Assembly: GCF_019703515.2 (NCBI RefSeq)
Contig: NC_059382.1
Location: forward strand, 15,913,001 to 15,977,000
DNA: 64,000 nucleotides
Direction of reading: 5' to 3'
DNA from: Myxocyprinus asiaticus
Taxonomy: Eukaryota > Chordata > Actinopteri > Cypriniformes > Catostomidae
The position numbers were made by a program, and so were the translations under genes. The number at the start of each line of letters is the position of its first letter. Position 1 is the stretch's first letter. This document shows positions 11,380 through 26,136 of the stretch, one piece after another. The notes under the pieces were generated by a model. The model had not been told where the DNA came from, searched no databases, and was given only the letters and a program-made list of their open reading frames with translations.

Positions 11380-12193
11380 TTAGGGGCTTTCACACTGGGC
11401 ACGTTTGCTGCGGTCCGATTCTGAGTGCGATTATTTCCGGTGCAACCAGCATTGGTCTGGTTTCACATTCACTTGATTCTACTGAACCCCGGTCCATTTG
11501 CGTTCATCTTACGTCATCACAAACACGCATGGAGAACACAACGCGACTCATCATACTTTTTGTTTTTTGTTATTTTGGTGACATTATGCACAGCAGAGTG
11601 AACGACAACTGTGTATATGTGCGCTTCATGGCGTAACTCATCAGATGTCTAGGGGAAGGCGGCTTGCTGCTGCTCGCAAATATCGTTTTTTTGAGGAGAC
11701 AGCTGATTGCAAGGAATTAATTTGCATCTTTGTTTACATTGCACGCTTACGCTCATGTCCAATGTGAAGTTATCGCCACTGTCATCTCGTATTATACCCT
11801 GTATTTACAACCTATAATAGTATTTAGACAGACAGACAGACAGACAGTATTTATAGTGTTGTATGTCATTGTGGTGTCATTACTTTTTTGGGACTTTCAG
11901 GAATGTGTGGATCCTCGTGTTTTGACGAAACTAATGATGTCGTCATCGGCTAAAACGCATGCGCAGGTTACTTTACTTCCTGAACAAGTGCACACCCGAG
12001 TCCGAGTTGCTTTCACATTCATGCGAATCACGCTACAGTTCCATTGCAACCGAACTCAGACCACCTCCCACAGGTAGTCTCGGGTTCGGTACCACGGTGT
12101 GCTCCCCGGTCTGTGTGACAGCTTTCACATTACCAATTTTTCATGCGAACCGAGCTCTGTTTTGAACTAAACTGCCAGTGTGAAAGCACCCTA
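11380..12193. mobile_element. non-autonomous DNA transposon / MITE (about 0.8 kb)
   Basis: Terminal inverted repeats: left taggggctttcacactggg, right gccagtgtgaaagcacccta, both flanked by TA. Further subterminal pieces (ggtctggtttcacattcac / gtgtgacagctttcacatta) are inverted too. The interior contains a (GACA)n tract and no transposase. The superfamily cannot be fixed from the ends alone. Confidence 0.75.
11828..11848. repeat. (GACA)n microsatellite
   Basis: Five consecutive gaca units inside the 11380-12193 MITE. Confidence 0.9.
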
Positions 12194-13075
12194 ATTCTAG
12201 CTTTGCCTGTTCTTAAAGCTTCAAAGGGATATGAACTCACAACATTAATTTTATTGTGTGCTTAACCCATCTGCTTTGCCTTTCTCAAAAAATGCTCTTC
12301 TGAAAAAGAGGTTATTGGCAAGGTTTGGAGGGTTACTTTTGAAATGTATTCCACTACAGATTACAGAATACATGCTGTAAAATGTAATTTGTAATGTATT
12401 CTGTTAGATTACTCAAAGTCAGTAACTTATTCTAAATATTTTGGATTACTTCAGCACTGGTAGATTTTTTTCACTTGTTTTGACTAAAGATTCTGCCAGT
12501 ACAGTAAGACAAAATACACATTAAAAATACATTCTCTGAAAAACCTAAATATCTTATGCAGTGTTGTTTCTAAAACAAGATAAATCAAATTGATCTTGTT
12601 TTAAGGATTTGTAGATATTTTTACAGGAAAACAATACAAAATTTTTTATCAAGAATATGATTTTTGCCCTAATATCAAAGGTCTTACTAGAAAAAAGAAA
12701 TTATAATCCAACATGAATTTTCTTGATAAAAAAATATGATCGTGCCTGGTAACGTTTGCATGAAATAGCATTTTAGCGTAAAGCTGACAATTTACACAAG
12801 GTTTATTTCTATTTCTTCTGCTCCAAACTTACTTCAGACTTCTCTGTCTGCTCGTATGAATGTAACACATCATAAGAAAGTTTTTCACTGCTGTTCAAAT
12901 TCACTTTGGATCGCATCATTTATATGTATAAATGTTTTCCATCTGAAAGGACTAAATATTAAATGAAACAAATGACAATAAAATGCAAAGTAATCTCTTC
13001 AGTAATCAAAATACTTTTTGAATGTAACTGTATTCTAAATACCAATGATTTAAATTGTAACTAGTGGAATACAGT

Positions 13076-14698
<1,623 letters not shown>

Positions 14699-14768
14699 CT
14701 TATATTTTGTATTTTAAATAAGTATTCCCGTTACTTGTATTTTGTTACTCCCCAACCCTGGTTATTGG

Positions 14769-15060
14769 AATGCATAGTTTAGTAATGTGAATAAGAATTC
14801 AGATATTCAACCTGGTCTCACAGTGAAAACCTGACTATACATATTTGCAAAACTTGTTATATGTACAAGGTACAATTCCCTGCAGTTTCCAGGTGAAATT
14901 AACACAAGAGGTGCTACAACAACTGTGTATTTTATTCACTTTCACTCAAATCATAACTTGAATGGCTGATAATGACTTTATAAATACTTATTTTTCTCTC
15001 TTATTACTCAGACCCTGCTATTTTATATCGACGCACTTTTACTCTAATGCATCTTTTGAA
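14769..15060. other. pitpnm3 intron 1, short unannotated spacer
   Basis: Nothing recognised between the hAT/Tc1 nest and the LINE tail. Confidence 0.4.
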
Positions 15061-15308
15061 AATCAATACATTCTGTGTATTGTATACAACCGATTGTATT
15101 AGATTTGCACTACCCATGTGTATGTGTGTATGTATGTATGTGTGTGTCTGTACGTATGTGTATAATTAGTTTTATTTTTTATTATTATCTATGTCTTGCT
15201 GCTTTTTTTTGTATTGTTGTACACTGGAAGCTCCTGTCACCAAGACAAATTCCTTGTATGTGTAAGCATACTTGGCAATAAAGCTGATTCTGATTCTGTT
15301 TCTGATTC
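15060..15308 (+). mobile_element. 3' tail of an L2-type LINE
   Basis: Ends in caataaagctgattctgattctg followed by further gattct repeats, the tail typical of fish L2-clade LINEs and the SINEs that borrow it. It is preceded by a T-rich stretch and the phrase acactggaagctcctgtcacc. The coding part is absent, as in a 5'-truncated insertion. Confidence 0.6.
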
Positions 15309-15366
15309 TAACGCTTGTATTACAGACCCACCTACATATATACACTTATTCCAGATTGAATAGCTT

Positions 15367-15432
15367 GCACGGTAGCTCACCTAATAGAGCATTGGGCTTA
15401 GAATTGGAGGACCACGGTTCAAGTCCAGCCAT
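15367..15432 (+). pseudogene. tRNA-like sequence (SINE head or tRNA pseudogene)
   Basis: It contains an A-box-like tagctcacctaatagag and a perfect B-box-like ggttcaagtcc at tRNA spacing. The stems are poor and there is no clear anticodon arm, so it is better read as a tRNA-derived SINE head than as a functional tRNA. Confidence 0.5.
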
Positions 15433-15576
15433 GAACTCAAGCTGATACAAAACACAAAAGAGTCATAGAATTGGCATGACATGAGGTGGTTGCTTTAGAC
15501 AATGTGTTTTTTCATTTCACTTCTGCATTTTAAAACACTAATGGTTATGTGTAGGTGTTGACATATGAAGGATGTC

Positions 15577-16004
15577 TTTTTTTTTTCCCTCCCCTTTTCT
15601 CCCCAATTTGTAATGCCCAATTCACTCTTAAGTCCTCGTGGTGGCGTAGTGACTTGCCTCAATCCGGGTGACGGAGGACGAATCTCTGTTGCCTCCATGT
15701 CTGAGACGTCAATCTGCACATCTTATCACGCGGCTTGTTAAGCGCGTTACCGCGGGGACGTAGTGCATGTGGAGGCCCATGCTATTCTCCGTGGCATCCA
15801 TGCACAACTCGCCACGTGCCCCACCGAGAGCGAGAACCACATTATAGTGACCGCAAGGAGGTTAAGCCAACGTGACTCTACCCACCCTAGCAACTGGGCC
15901 AATTGGTTGCTTAGGAAGCCTGACTGGTGTCACTCAGCATGCCCTGGAATCGAACTCGCAACTCCAGGTGTGGTAGTTAGCATCTTTACTTGCTGAGCTA
16001 CCCA
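15577..16004 (-). mobile_element. tRNA-derived SINE, minus strand
   Basis: On the minus strand it starts with a tRNA-like head (A box tagctcagcaag, B box gagttcgattcc) at about 16004. It runs through a body of about 400 bp and ends in an A-rich tail, seen as a T-run at 15577-15586. The same family recurs at 30748-31143 and 45033-45468. Imperfect copies of an aaggatgtctttt phrase lie on both sides. Confidence 0.8.
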
Positions 16005-16526
16005 GGTTTTCTAATGGTTGGGTTTAGGCTTTGATTTGGTAAGGATGTCTTTTTTAAACGTCTCCTTTATATTTTAAAACACTGTTGGTTAGGTTCAGGT
16101 AAAAGCTTTATGTTAGGGAGGAATGTTTTAAAAACATCCATCTAAAATTCACCTTAAAACCTCATCGAATACGACACCATTTTACTCGCTTTTGGCGCCC
16201 CCAGCTGAACAGTTCACTGGAAAACTGCAGCAAAACATGTTATACAGCACGTAAATTTTGAATTGCAAAAATGTTGTCATGTTCACGTAAATTTCATGAG
16301 ATCAGGCTGCAGATATTGGTATGCAAAGTCTGCCAAAGGTCTCTCTTGAAATTGTTCGAAATACACCTCAATGTTGGGAATGGGTTTATTGTGACATCCT
16401 CATTAATTGTAATAGAGTAGGTCTAGTAAGTTACTGTGGCATGTTTCATGTGTAAATGCAAAAATAATGTATCCAATGGTTTATATTCAGTCTAGGCCAC
16501 TCAGGAAGTGACCTTATAGTGGCAGA
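16005..16526. other. pitpnm3 intron 1, unannotated stretch
   Basis: Degenerate ggttaggttcagg-like repeats near 16020-16110, then unique-looking sequence. No exon was seen. Confidence 0.4.
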
Positions 16527-18111
<1,585 letters not shown>

Positions 18112-21100
18112 AACCCTCCAAAAAGGCCAGATAATCGCCCCACTTCCTAATGAATATATCCATGTTATCCAGCCTTCTGTACACCATCTCCTCAAATGCC
18201 GCAACCTTACCCAGCTCAACACACCACTCACAAAACGAGGGCGCATCAGATGACTTCCATCCCCTGAGAATTAACTGCCTGCCAGAATTAACCGCCTGCC
18301 GCCTTCCGATTAGCATCTCCAGCAGGTGGGTGTGTCTTTAAGACCAAGCCTATACATTCTAGAGGGGGTCCAATAAAATCGATGCAAAATCTTAAATTGC
18401 ATAAGGCGCACCCTTGCATCTCTAGATGCAGACATGATGTTTTTTAAAATCCCAGCCCACACCCCATCCTCCAACACCAAATTAAAATCTTTCTCCCATA
18501 ATCTCTTAATAGAATTTAAAACTCCATCCCCCAAACTCTGAATTAGCAAAGTGTAATACACTGATGCCTTATGTCCTTTACCAAAAGCAGCAAGCACCTC
18601 TCCCAAAGTATCTGCCGCTTTAGGGGGGTGTACGCTACTCCCAAAAATAGTACAGAGCAGGTGGTGCAACTGTAATACCTAAAAAACTGAGATCTGGGAA
18701 TCCCAAAATGTTGAGTCAAATTATCAAGGGATCTCAACTCCGTTCTCATATAGATCACTGAGTGCAGCAACCCCCCTGACAATCCACTCTGACCAGCAGA
18801 AGGGGGACTTATCAATACATAATTTTGGGTTCAACCATATGCTCGAAGCAGCATTCAAATAAATGTCCGAATTAAACACTCTGGACACTTTAGTCCATAC
18901 CGAGTTCAAATGTGAGATGACGGGGTGTAACTTAACTTCACCGGTTAGTTTGATAGACAGGCCCTGCAATGGCGAAATAGGGGCAAGAACTTCCTGTTCA
19001 ATACAAAACCAAGGAGGGGCCCTTTCATGTGGAAGCGACCAATGAGCCAAATGTTTGAGACCGAAAGCATAATAATACAACAAAATCTTGGGTAGGCCTA
19101 GTCCACCTTTGTCAATCGGCCTATGTAATTTGTTGAAGTGCAATCTGGGACGCTTACCATTCCAAATGAAGGACTTCGCTATACTTTCAAATTGCTTAAA
19201 ATAAGAGAGGGGGACATCTATAGGGAGTGACTGTAGCAGGTAGTTGAATTTTGGAATACAATTAATTTTAATTACATTAACCTTCCCAATCATCGATAAA
19301 TGTAGTGAAGCCCACCTGTCTACATCGCTCAAATCTTTTTATTAGAGGGTCAAAAATATCTCTAAATAAATCAGACAAATTTGGTGGAAATAAAATACCC
19401 AAATATTTAATGCCCTGTTTGTGCCACTGGAAGGTGCCCGGCTGGAAAGCCACTACTGGACAGTATGCTGTCAGAGCCAAAGCTTCAGATTTAGACCAAT
19501 TGACTTTGTATCCTGAGAACTTGGAAAAGGAATTAATAATTCTGTGGAGGCAAGGCATAGATCCAAAAGGGTCGGAGACAAATAATAAAATATCACCTGC
19601 ATAAAGCAAAAGCTTATTTGCCACACCTCCCACAATCACCCATGGAAAATCATCCTCCTTTCTTATCGCGGCTGCTAATGGTTCCAGGACAAGACAGAAC
19701 AATAATGGGGAAAGTGGGCAACCCTGCCGAGTGCCCCTATTCAGAGTAAAATAATCTGAAATTAATCCGTTTGTTTGTACTGCTGCTACAGGGTGTCTAT
19801 AAAGTAACTTAATCCATCCAATAAAAGTATTCCCGAACCCATAAATTTCCAAAATCTTAAAAAGATAATCCCATTCTACCATATCAAATGCCTTTCGGCG
19901 TCGAGTGAGATGGCAGCGACCAGAGTCTGATCATTCACCACTGACCACATGATATTGATGAAACGCCTAATATTATCAGAAGAGCTACGGCCCCGAATAA
20001 ACCCCACCTGATCTATATGTATAAGAGATTTACTTAATCGGTTAGCCAGAATTTTTGACAACATTTTTACATCTAGATGGATCAGGGAAATTGGACGGTA
20101 ACTTTTACACTCACTTGAATCTTTGTCTTTTTAAGAATCGGACTGATCTGTGCTTGTGTCGTGGTTGGGGAAAGCTCTCCATTCTTTAATGCTTCTGCAT
20201 AAACTTCTAGCAAAAGTGGAGCCAATTCTGTTGCAAAAGATCTAAAAAATTCAGCGGCAAATCCATCTGGCCCCGGAGCATTGCCTGTAGGCAGAGACTT
20301 AATTACCTCGTCAAGCTCCTCCAAGGTTATCTCAGAATCAAGAGAGTTTTTTTGCTCTGTCGTCAGTTTAGGGAGTTCTAATGGATCCACAAATTTTCCA
20401 ATATCTTCATCAGTAGATGAAGACTTGGAACTATAGAGATCAAAATGGAATTCCCTAAAAGCATTATTAATATCACTGGCCGAGGTAAATATTTCACCGG
20501 CAGAAGATTTTACTGAGGGAATGGTGAAAAAAGACTCTCTCTGTTTTATATATCTAGCTAAAAGCTTCCCTGCTTTGTCCCCCGACTCAAAGTATGACTG
20601 TCTTGCCCTGAATAACCAAAACTTTCCGTGACAAAATAGCATTATATCTATATTTCAATCGAGTCACGACATGACATTTCAGCTCTGCCTCTGCATTTTT
20701 AATATTCAACAAACAACAAACAAGTTCTTGTGCTTTGGATTTTTTGAGGAATGAGGCATACTGTATGATCCGACCCTTAAGAACCGCCTTAAGTGCCTCC
20801 CAAGTCACGCCCACAGAGGATACGGAGGACCAGTTGGTCTCCATATAAACATTGATTTCAGCCTTTAACATTTGTTGGAAATCAGGATTTTGCAAAAGGG
20901 ATACATTAAAGCGGCAACTATATGATTTCTTTTTCTCCGTATGTGGCAACATCTCTAAACTCACCAGGGCGTGATCTGAGACTAAGTTGTTTCCAACTGA
21001 GCAATCGACTACAGATGAAATGAATGACTTAGATATTAAAAAGAATCTGTTCTAGAATAGATTTTATGAACTGATGAAAAAAATGTATAGTCCCTACCAG

Positions 21101-21164
21101 ATGGGTTCAAAAGTCACCAGATATCTGCAAGATTCTTTGAAGTGTCACTGTTGCTCTAGGGGGC

Positions 21165-21403
21165 TGTAAGGGGTTCGGTGGAAAGGAGGCGGCGAGAACC
21201 GGCTTGACAACTTAAATAATAGTTTAATAATAAACTTAACCAAAAACACACAACCAAAAAAACACACAGTACAGCTGCCTGCAATTCTCTCTCTCTCTCG
21301 AACCGTCGTCCCCGGCCGCCTTTATCCCTCGCGTGCCCCATCAGGTTGATTGGGGACCGGGCTTGCATCATTCCAGCCCGGCCCCGCCCTCCTCGACTCT
21401 ACA
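21165..21403 (-). repeat. LTR (3' LTR in element orientation)
   Basis: TG...CA ends; about 95% identical by eye to 22109-22348. It contains a ctctctctctctcgaacc stretch and an A-rich segment with aataataaactt, which on the minus strand is the middle of the LTR. Confidence 0.9.
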
Positions 21404-21769
21404 CTCCTCCCGGTGTTGCCTCAGGCCGGGGAGCCCCCGGCATGACGTACATCCCCCCTTCCTCTCCGGGGGGCGTGCCTTGTGCCCCGACTGCCGGCGG
21501 GTCATCCCCGCCTTCCTCTACCTGGGAGGAGACAGGAGGGGAAGCACAACGACAACAAAACAAAATAGGTGAGGGAAAGGCCAACACGGAGCGACAGAGA
21601 GAGAGAGAGGAGAGAGAGAAAAAGAAACTCACTGGTTCTCTGATGCACTGTCGCCTGCTCCTCGATCACTCCTCCACCCTCTCAGGCGGACGGCAGCCGC
21701 TCCTCCTGGCCGGACCAGAGTCAGACCTCCGACCCCCAGCGGACGGAACGCCCCTCCGCGTTCCCGGCG

Positions 21770-22015
21770 TCCTGTGGGGACACTCCTCCGCCCCTGGCAG
21801 CGGCCCTACCACTCCAGGCGGTTGGGGAGTCGCTTCCCTCCTCCCCCCACGGACGGCGGTCTTCTCTCGACCCCTCCACATTCCCGGGGGACGGCAGGGC
21901 ACTCCTCCGCCCCCGGTAGTGGCTCCCTCGCTCCAGGTGGACGGGGAGTCCCGTCCCCACTCGCCTCGCAGACGGCGGCCGTTCCCCGCGTCCGGGTGGT
22001 CAGGCTACTCCGTCC
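21770..22015. repeat. GC-rich imperfect tandem units inside the LTR element
   Basis: Two diverged units of about 120-130 bp share cactcctccgccccygg, ctccaggyggwyggggagtc and gacggcgg. They explain the long overlapping ORFs on both strands here, which are low-complexity and not protein families I recognise. Confidence 0.7.
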
Positions 22016-22108
22016 CTCGTCGGATGGAAGCGGCGCTCCCCTGGATAGACGGCAGTGTCGAGTACTCTGCGAAGGGAATCCCTCCTCCTTCCCGGGTTTT
22101 GGCACCAG

Positions 22109-22348
22109 TGTAAGGGGTTCGGTGGAAAGGAGGTGGCGAGAACCGGCTTGACAACTTAAATAATAGTTTAATAATAAACTTAACCAAAAACACACGACCA
22201 AAAAAAACACACAGTACAGCTGCCTGCAGTTCTCTCTCTCTCTCGAACCGTCGTCCCCAGCCGCCTTTATCCCTCACGCGCCCCATCAGGTTGATTGGGG
22301 ACCAGGCGTGCATCGTTCCAGCCCGGCCCCGCCCTCCTCGGCTCTACA
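22109..22348 (-). repeat. LTR (5' LTR in element orientation)
   Basis: Partner of 21165-21403 with roughly a dozen differences. On the minus strand it is followed after one base by the tRNA-Phe-like primer-binding sequence. Confidence 0.9.
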
Positions 22349-22989
22349 GGGGCTTACACACTTTCGCTTCACTATGATCAAGGACTGAGTCCATCAAAAG
22401 ATTAAAGTCTCCTCCCAATATTATATCATAAGGGGTGCCAGCGGTTTGCAACATCCCTTCAAGATCTATAAAAAAGCCCTGGTCATCAGCAATAGGTGCA
22501 AAATCCCTGAATTTCAACTAAAACAATAATGACTCTTCCTAATTTATCCTTAATCTGTTTGAGATATTTTATTTTAGATGTTTATTTTTCAATATAATAA
22601 CTCCCCTGCTCTTACTTGAGCCAGCACTAAAAAAAAAACATGTCCACCCCATATCTTCCCAAATTTTTCAGCTTCCTGTGGGGCAAGATGTGTTTCTTGA
22701 AGAAACACTATATCATATATCTTACGCTTAAGAAAAGTAATAACCTTTCTTCTTTTTATGGGGTGCCCCAACCCATTCACATTCCATGTGGAAAGGGATA
22801 ATCCATTCATATTAACGAATGACATCTTGATATAATAGAAAAAAATAAATTGTGTGTCAAAAACAAGATTATACACCACAGTCCCCATTAGTGCAACAAT
22901 CAAACCCCAAACAGTGTTATTCCACCAAACAGCAAAAAGAAACAAAAATGACGCCCAACTTCCTCCAACAGTAGAGTCAATGAACAGTG

Positions 22990-23833
22990 AGTCAATCCAC
23001 TTACATAAGAAAAATCCCAATGGTTTACTCACTCATAGATTGTATAAAAGACAGTGCTTGTTTCGGACACGTGAATACCTTGCGACTGTCCTTCGTCTCT
23101 ATTCTTAGTCTTGCCGGAAACATCATTTCTTTGATGCAAGTGTTTCTTACACTCCTTGAATTGCTCGCAAATCCGGGAACAAGAAAATACTGTGATTCTT
23201 CCAAGAAAGCCTTCCTTTGTTCCTCGCCTGGCGCAACACAAGATCTTTATTGGATGATCTCAGAAATTTGACCAAAATTGATCGGGGCCTGTTTCCCTCA
23301 GTAGATCTACCAGCCGGAACTCTGTGAGCTCACTCAATTTCCAGCCCACGGCCCGTCATGTCGAGCAGACTCGGGAAGAGTTCATCCAAGAATTTCACCA
23401 TATCTCTGCCCTCCTCATGCTCAGGAATTCCAACAATTCTGACATTATTCCTGTGATTTCTATTCTCAAGATCTTCAATTTTTTCAAGAACACATTCCAA
23501 ATCAACTTTGGTCATGGGTGGATTAGCGGATAATTCGCTCTCCGATGACTCAAGACAATCGATTTGTCTCTCAACATCTGTCACTCTTGTGACTAACTCA
23601 GAGAATTTTGTTTCCATTGCCGTAATCAATTGACGTAAAACAGTGAGATCCTCCAAGTCAGCAAGAATCCTCGTCAGCATCACCAACATGTTGGACAGTT
23701 GACGCTGGATCTCCTCTCTCGTCACACCAACCAAATCGAGTCCCCGGTCTGTAGGCCTGACGGGGCTTTCATCCTGAGCACGTAAGTGTCTTTTAATGTC
23801 TCCAGAGCCTGTGGATTTTGACTTCTTTGCCAT
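22990..23833 (-). pseudogene. L1 ORF1 (RNA-binding protein) remnant
   Basis: It starts at ATG 23833 (MAKKSKSTGSGDIKRHLR). A heptad-like coiled-coil region follows (LVTRVTDVERQIDCLESSE), then the RRM hallmark ENRNHRNNVRIVGIPE. The open frame stops near 23330, but the C-terminal domain can be followed further on the minus strand (KGRLSWKNHSIFLFPD near 23200) in broken frames. The family protein trimerises through the coiled coil and coats the LINE RNA. Confidence 0.8.
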
Positions 23834-23967
23834 ATTTTACCTCAAAGAGTAAATGTGTAACAGAGGTGTCACCAGGTTATCACATAAAAATAATTAAAAA
23901 TTTAGCAAAGTGTGCAGTGCTCATTGCTCACACGTCTGCTCCCTGCATGGCATCATGTGACCTCCCA

Positions 23968-26136
23968 GTATTTGTGTTTCAGTTCTCAAGAAACTAATTT
24001 TGCATGGATTGCAAGAACTGAGAATAAAAACAGGGAATACTAATTGTGTTGTTCGCAAATGCAAGATTGAATCGTAAGTTAGCTTGTTTTTGCCAAACCA
24101 ATTAGGCTAATGTGCACCTCAGCCAAGTGTTTTTTTTTTCTTGGAGCGACTGTGATGTAAATTCAAATGAGAATTTTTTTTGTCTCGTTTGTTTATTCCT
24201 TTTTGTTTCCCACTCATCTATTTTTATGGGGATTTGATTGAGGAGATCTACGTCTGTGTAAAGACATTTCAGTCAATAGCATGCTGCTGTATATCTGTGG
24301 CTGTCAGACTGAGAGAATCGGATCATCAAACATTAGCTATCTGCAAACAGCATTTTGTGTTTACCTCAGATTTCACGTTTTCTTTGTTTTGTGGTTTGTT
24401 TTTGTCACGGAGAAAATGAAATTCTATTTTTAACCATAGGTCTAATAATTCAGCTTTTGCTACACCCACGTTGTACAGTGAGAAAGACTGTTATTTCTGT
24501 AAAAAGCATCAAGGACGTTTCTACTTGATGAAAACTCAGGAATTTATTAAACCAAACATCATCTTGATCAGTGGCTTAGGTTTCGAAATCCCGAATAGTG
24601 TTATCTTTAGACAATCTAGGCTAAACATAAATATTTGGTAATAATATTATGGAGACCTGAGTTCAAATCTAATAAAAGCTAATTTTTCTAACTAAGTTGT
24701 GCAGATGCATTTAATTGCAGTTATTTTGTGATTTTACTGACTAGATTAGTTTGATCTTTAAAGTTGGCAAAGACCTTATCTTTTAAAATAATTGACATTT
24801 AATTATCTTGCTGTTGACATAAATGATTTATTGGTCACTGTGTTGACGTTTTAGATTAAAATAAAACAAACCTCTACTATTGTATCTTGAAGAACATGAT
24901 ATAATATTAAGATTTAAGTGAATCTTGGACTGTAAAAAATCCTTTTAAATTAAACAAGTGGGTAAGGGGAGAAAAGTCTGTTATATGCATGTTATTAATA
25001 AAGAACAGTAAAATGACAATTTGTATAGCAAATTTTATTGATGAAAGTGAAATTGGTTTTGTGGTTAAGACACACTGTGCATGTTCATTTCACTGTCAGT
25101 TTGGAATGCAAAACTATGGCAGGTGGTGGCAGGTTTCTCTTGGGTAGGTCAATCACTTAAAAACGAAAGCATTTTAAATGTAAACATTATATCAACAGGT
25201 GGAAACCTTAAACCTGACAGATATCAGTGAAAAAGCATTACCTCTGTATTAAAGCAAAGTAGAGATGTTCCCAGTCTTACCAGCTCCAACTCTCTTGAGA
25301 GAAACAATAAAGCATAGCCTACATGTCTCAGTCATGTTGTCCTTGTGTTTCTAGCCTTAGGCGTGAATAACTTGGTTTCATCCTACCTGACACCCTATTA
25401 CAAATGGAACAATTCAAGGCCGATTTCAGTTTCTCTTCATAATGATTGTGTTCTAGCTAACTTGCACAATGATTTGGATAGAGCGCTGTGCTAAAAATAG
25501 CCTTGCACGCAAGACTCGCTGCTACCCTGCAGTCCTTCGAGAGCAGGAGAGAATGACAGCCTTTTATGAACGTCTGTACTACTGCAGTTTGGCTTTTGTC
25601 TGTGTTTAAATGCAATTCAGCTCTCTAGGTTTTTATTGTTATTTTGATGCAATGACTATATGAAATGTGAGATTACAACGTGGCTTCATTAACCAGCAGC
25701 ATTAGTTGGATGTTTTAACGAGAGTCTTCTTGTAAAAGATAGATGGTTCTTTTCAAACATCTGCTTTTAATTAATCTGTTACTGATTTAATTCAGTCTTG
25801 AACAGTGTTACTTTTCAGGGCATATAATTATGGTGTTTGTTTTGGAGTACATGAGAATGCAAATGTAGTAATAAAAATAATTTAAAGTTGAAGTGTGTGA
25901 CTGCTTTGCCCCTAGTGTCACCAAATGTAATGATTGTTTTACAAACAAGTTTGCTTGAAATCTCTCCAAGTTTGTCATCGGTCGCAAAAACGGTCTCGCC
26001 TGAAACTCATGCCATTGGTTGTGCCAGTGGGCTAGTTGGGATACTCAAACAGCAAACAGTTTTGATAGCGCCAAAGTGTTTACACTTTTTGGGGAAATTA
26101 GCCTATGAATGGTTTACTTATTATTGTTTCTGTATA
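23968..26136. other. pitpnm3 intron 1, unannotated stretch
   Basis: More than 2 kb of AT-rich sequence without a recognised repeat, exon or RNA gene. It is the longest repeat-free-looking part of intron 1 left of 33 kb, so it is a reasonable place to look for conserved non-coding elements by alignment. Confidence 0.45.

Larger units (their letters stand above)
21165..22348 (-). mobile_element. TRIM-like non-autonomous LTR retrotransposon
   Basis: Two direct repeats of about 240 bp (21165-21403 and 22109-22348) begin TG and end CA. They are flanked by identical 5-bp duplications ggggc (21160-21164 and 22349-22353). On the minus strand, one base from the 5' LTR, lies a candidate primer site tggtgccaaaacccggga (22108 down to 22091). 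It matches the 3' end of vertebrate tRNA-Phe except at one position. A purine tract (gggaggag) abuts the 3' LTR. The internal part is only about 705 bp, very GC-rich, contains about 130-bp imperfect tandem units and has no gag or pol domain. Mobilisation would need proteins from another element. Confidence 0.88.
18112..22826 (-). pseudogene. L1 ORF2 (endonuclease / reverse transcriptase) pseudogene
   Basis: It begins at ATG 22826 (MSFVNMNGLSLSTWNVNGLG). Endonuclease motifs: TWNVNGL with the metal-site Asn, FLQETHL with the catalytic Glu, GGDFN near 22395, and SDHALVSLE near 20965. The reverse transcriptase follows: NAPGPDGFAAEFF (near 20280), DQVGFIRGRSSSDNIRRF (near 20000), GTRQGCPLSPLLF (near 19720). 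The catalytic YADD box reads YAGD (near 19600), losing one essential Asp. The C-terminal part (WNGKRPRLHFNKL, then WGDYLAFLEGS at about 18120) is in further frames. Multiple frameshifts and an LTR element insertion make it inactive. The protein normally nicks target DNA and reverse-transcribes the LINE RNA there. Confidence 0.9.
18112..23967 (-). mobile_element. L1-clade LINE, near full length, minus strand, interrupted
   Basis: A non-LTR retrotransposon with ORF1, apurinic-type endonuclease, reverse transcriptase and C-terminal region in the normal order on the minus strand. The 5' end lies near 23960 (ggaggtcacatgatgcc on the minus strand). The 3' end is cut at the Sleeping Beauty-type copy, so the 3' UTR and tail are missing. 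A TRIM-like LTR element (21165-22348) is inserted in the endonuclease part. The copy is frameshifted many times. A second fragment of the same family lies at 49387-49939. Confidence 0.9.

Noticed and set aside
15367..15432. Functional tRNA gene
   Set aside because: A and B boxes are present but the acceptor and anticodon stems do not pair well. A SINE head or pseudogene fits better.
21346..22210. Long overlapping ORFs (up to 255 codons) on both strands in a GC-rich stretch
   Set aside because: They lie inside the LTR element, are Pro/Arg/Gly/Ser-rich, overlap on both strands and follow tandem GC-rich units. No protein family is recognisable.
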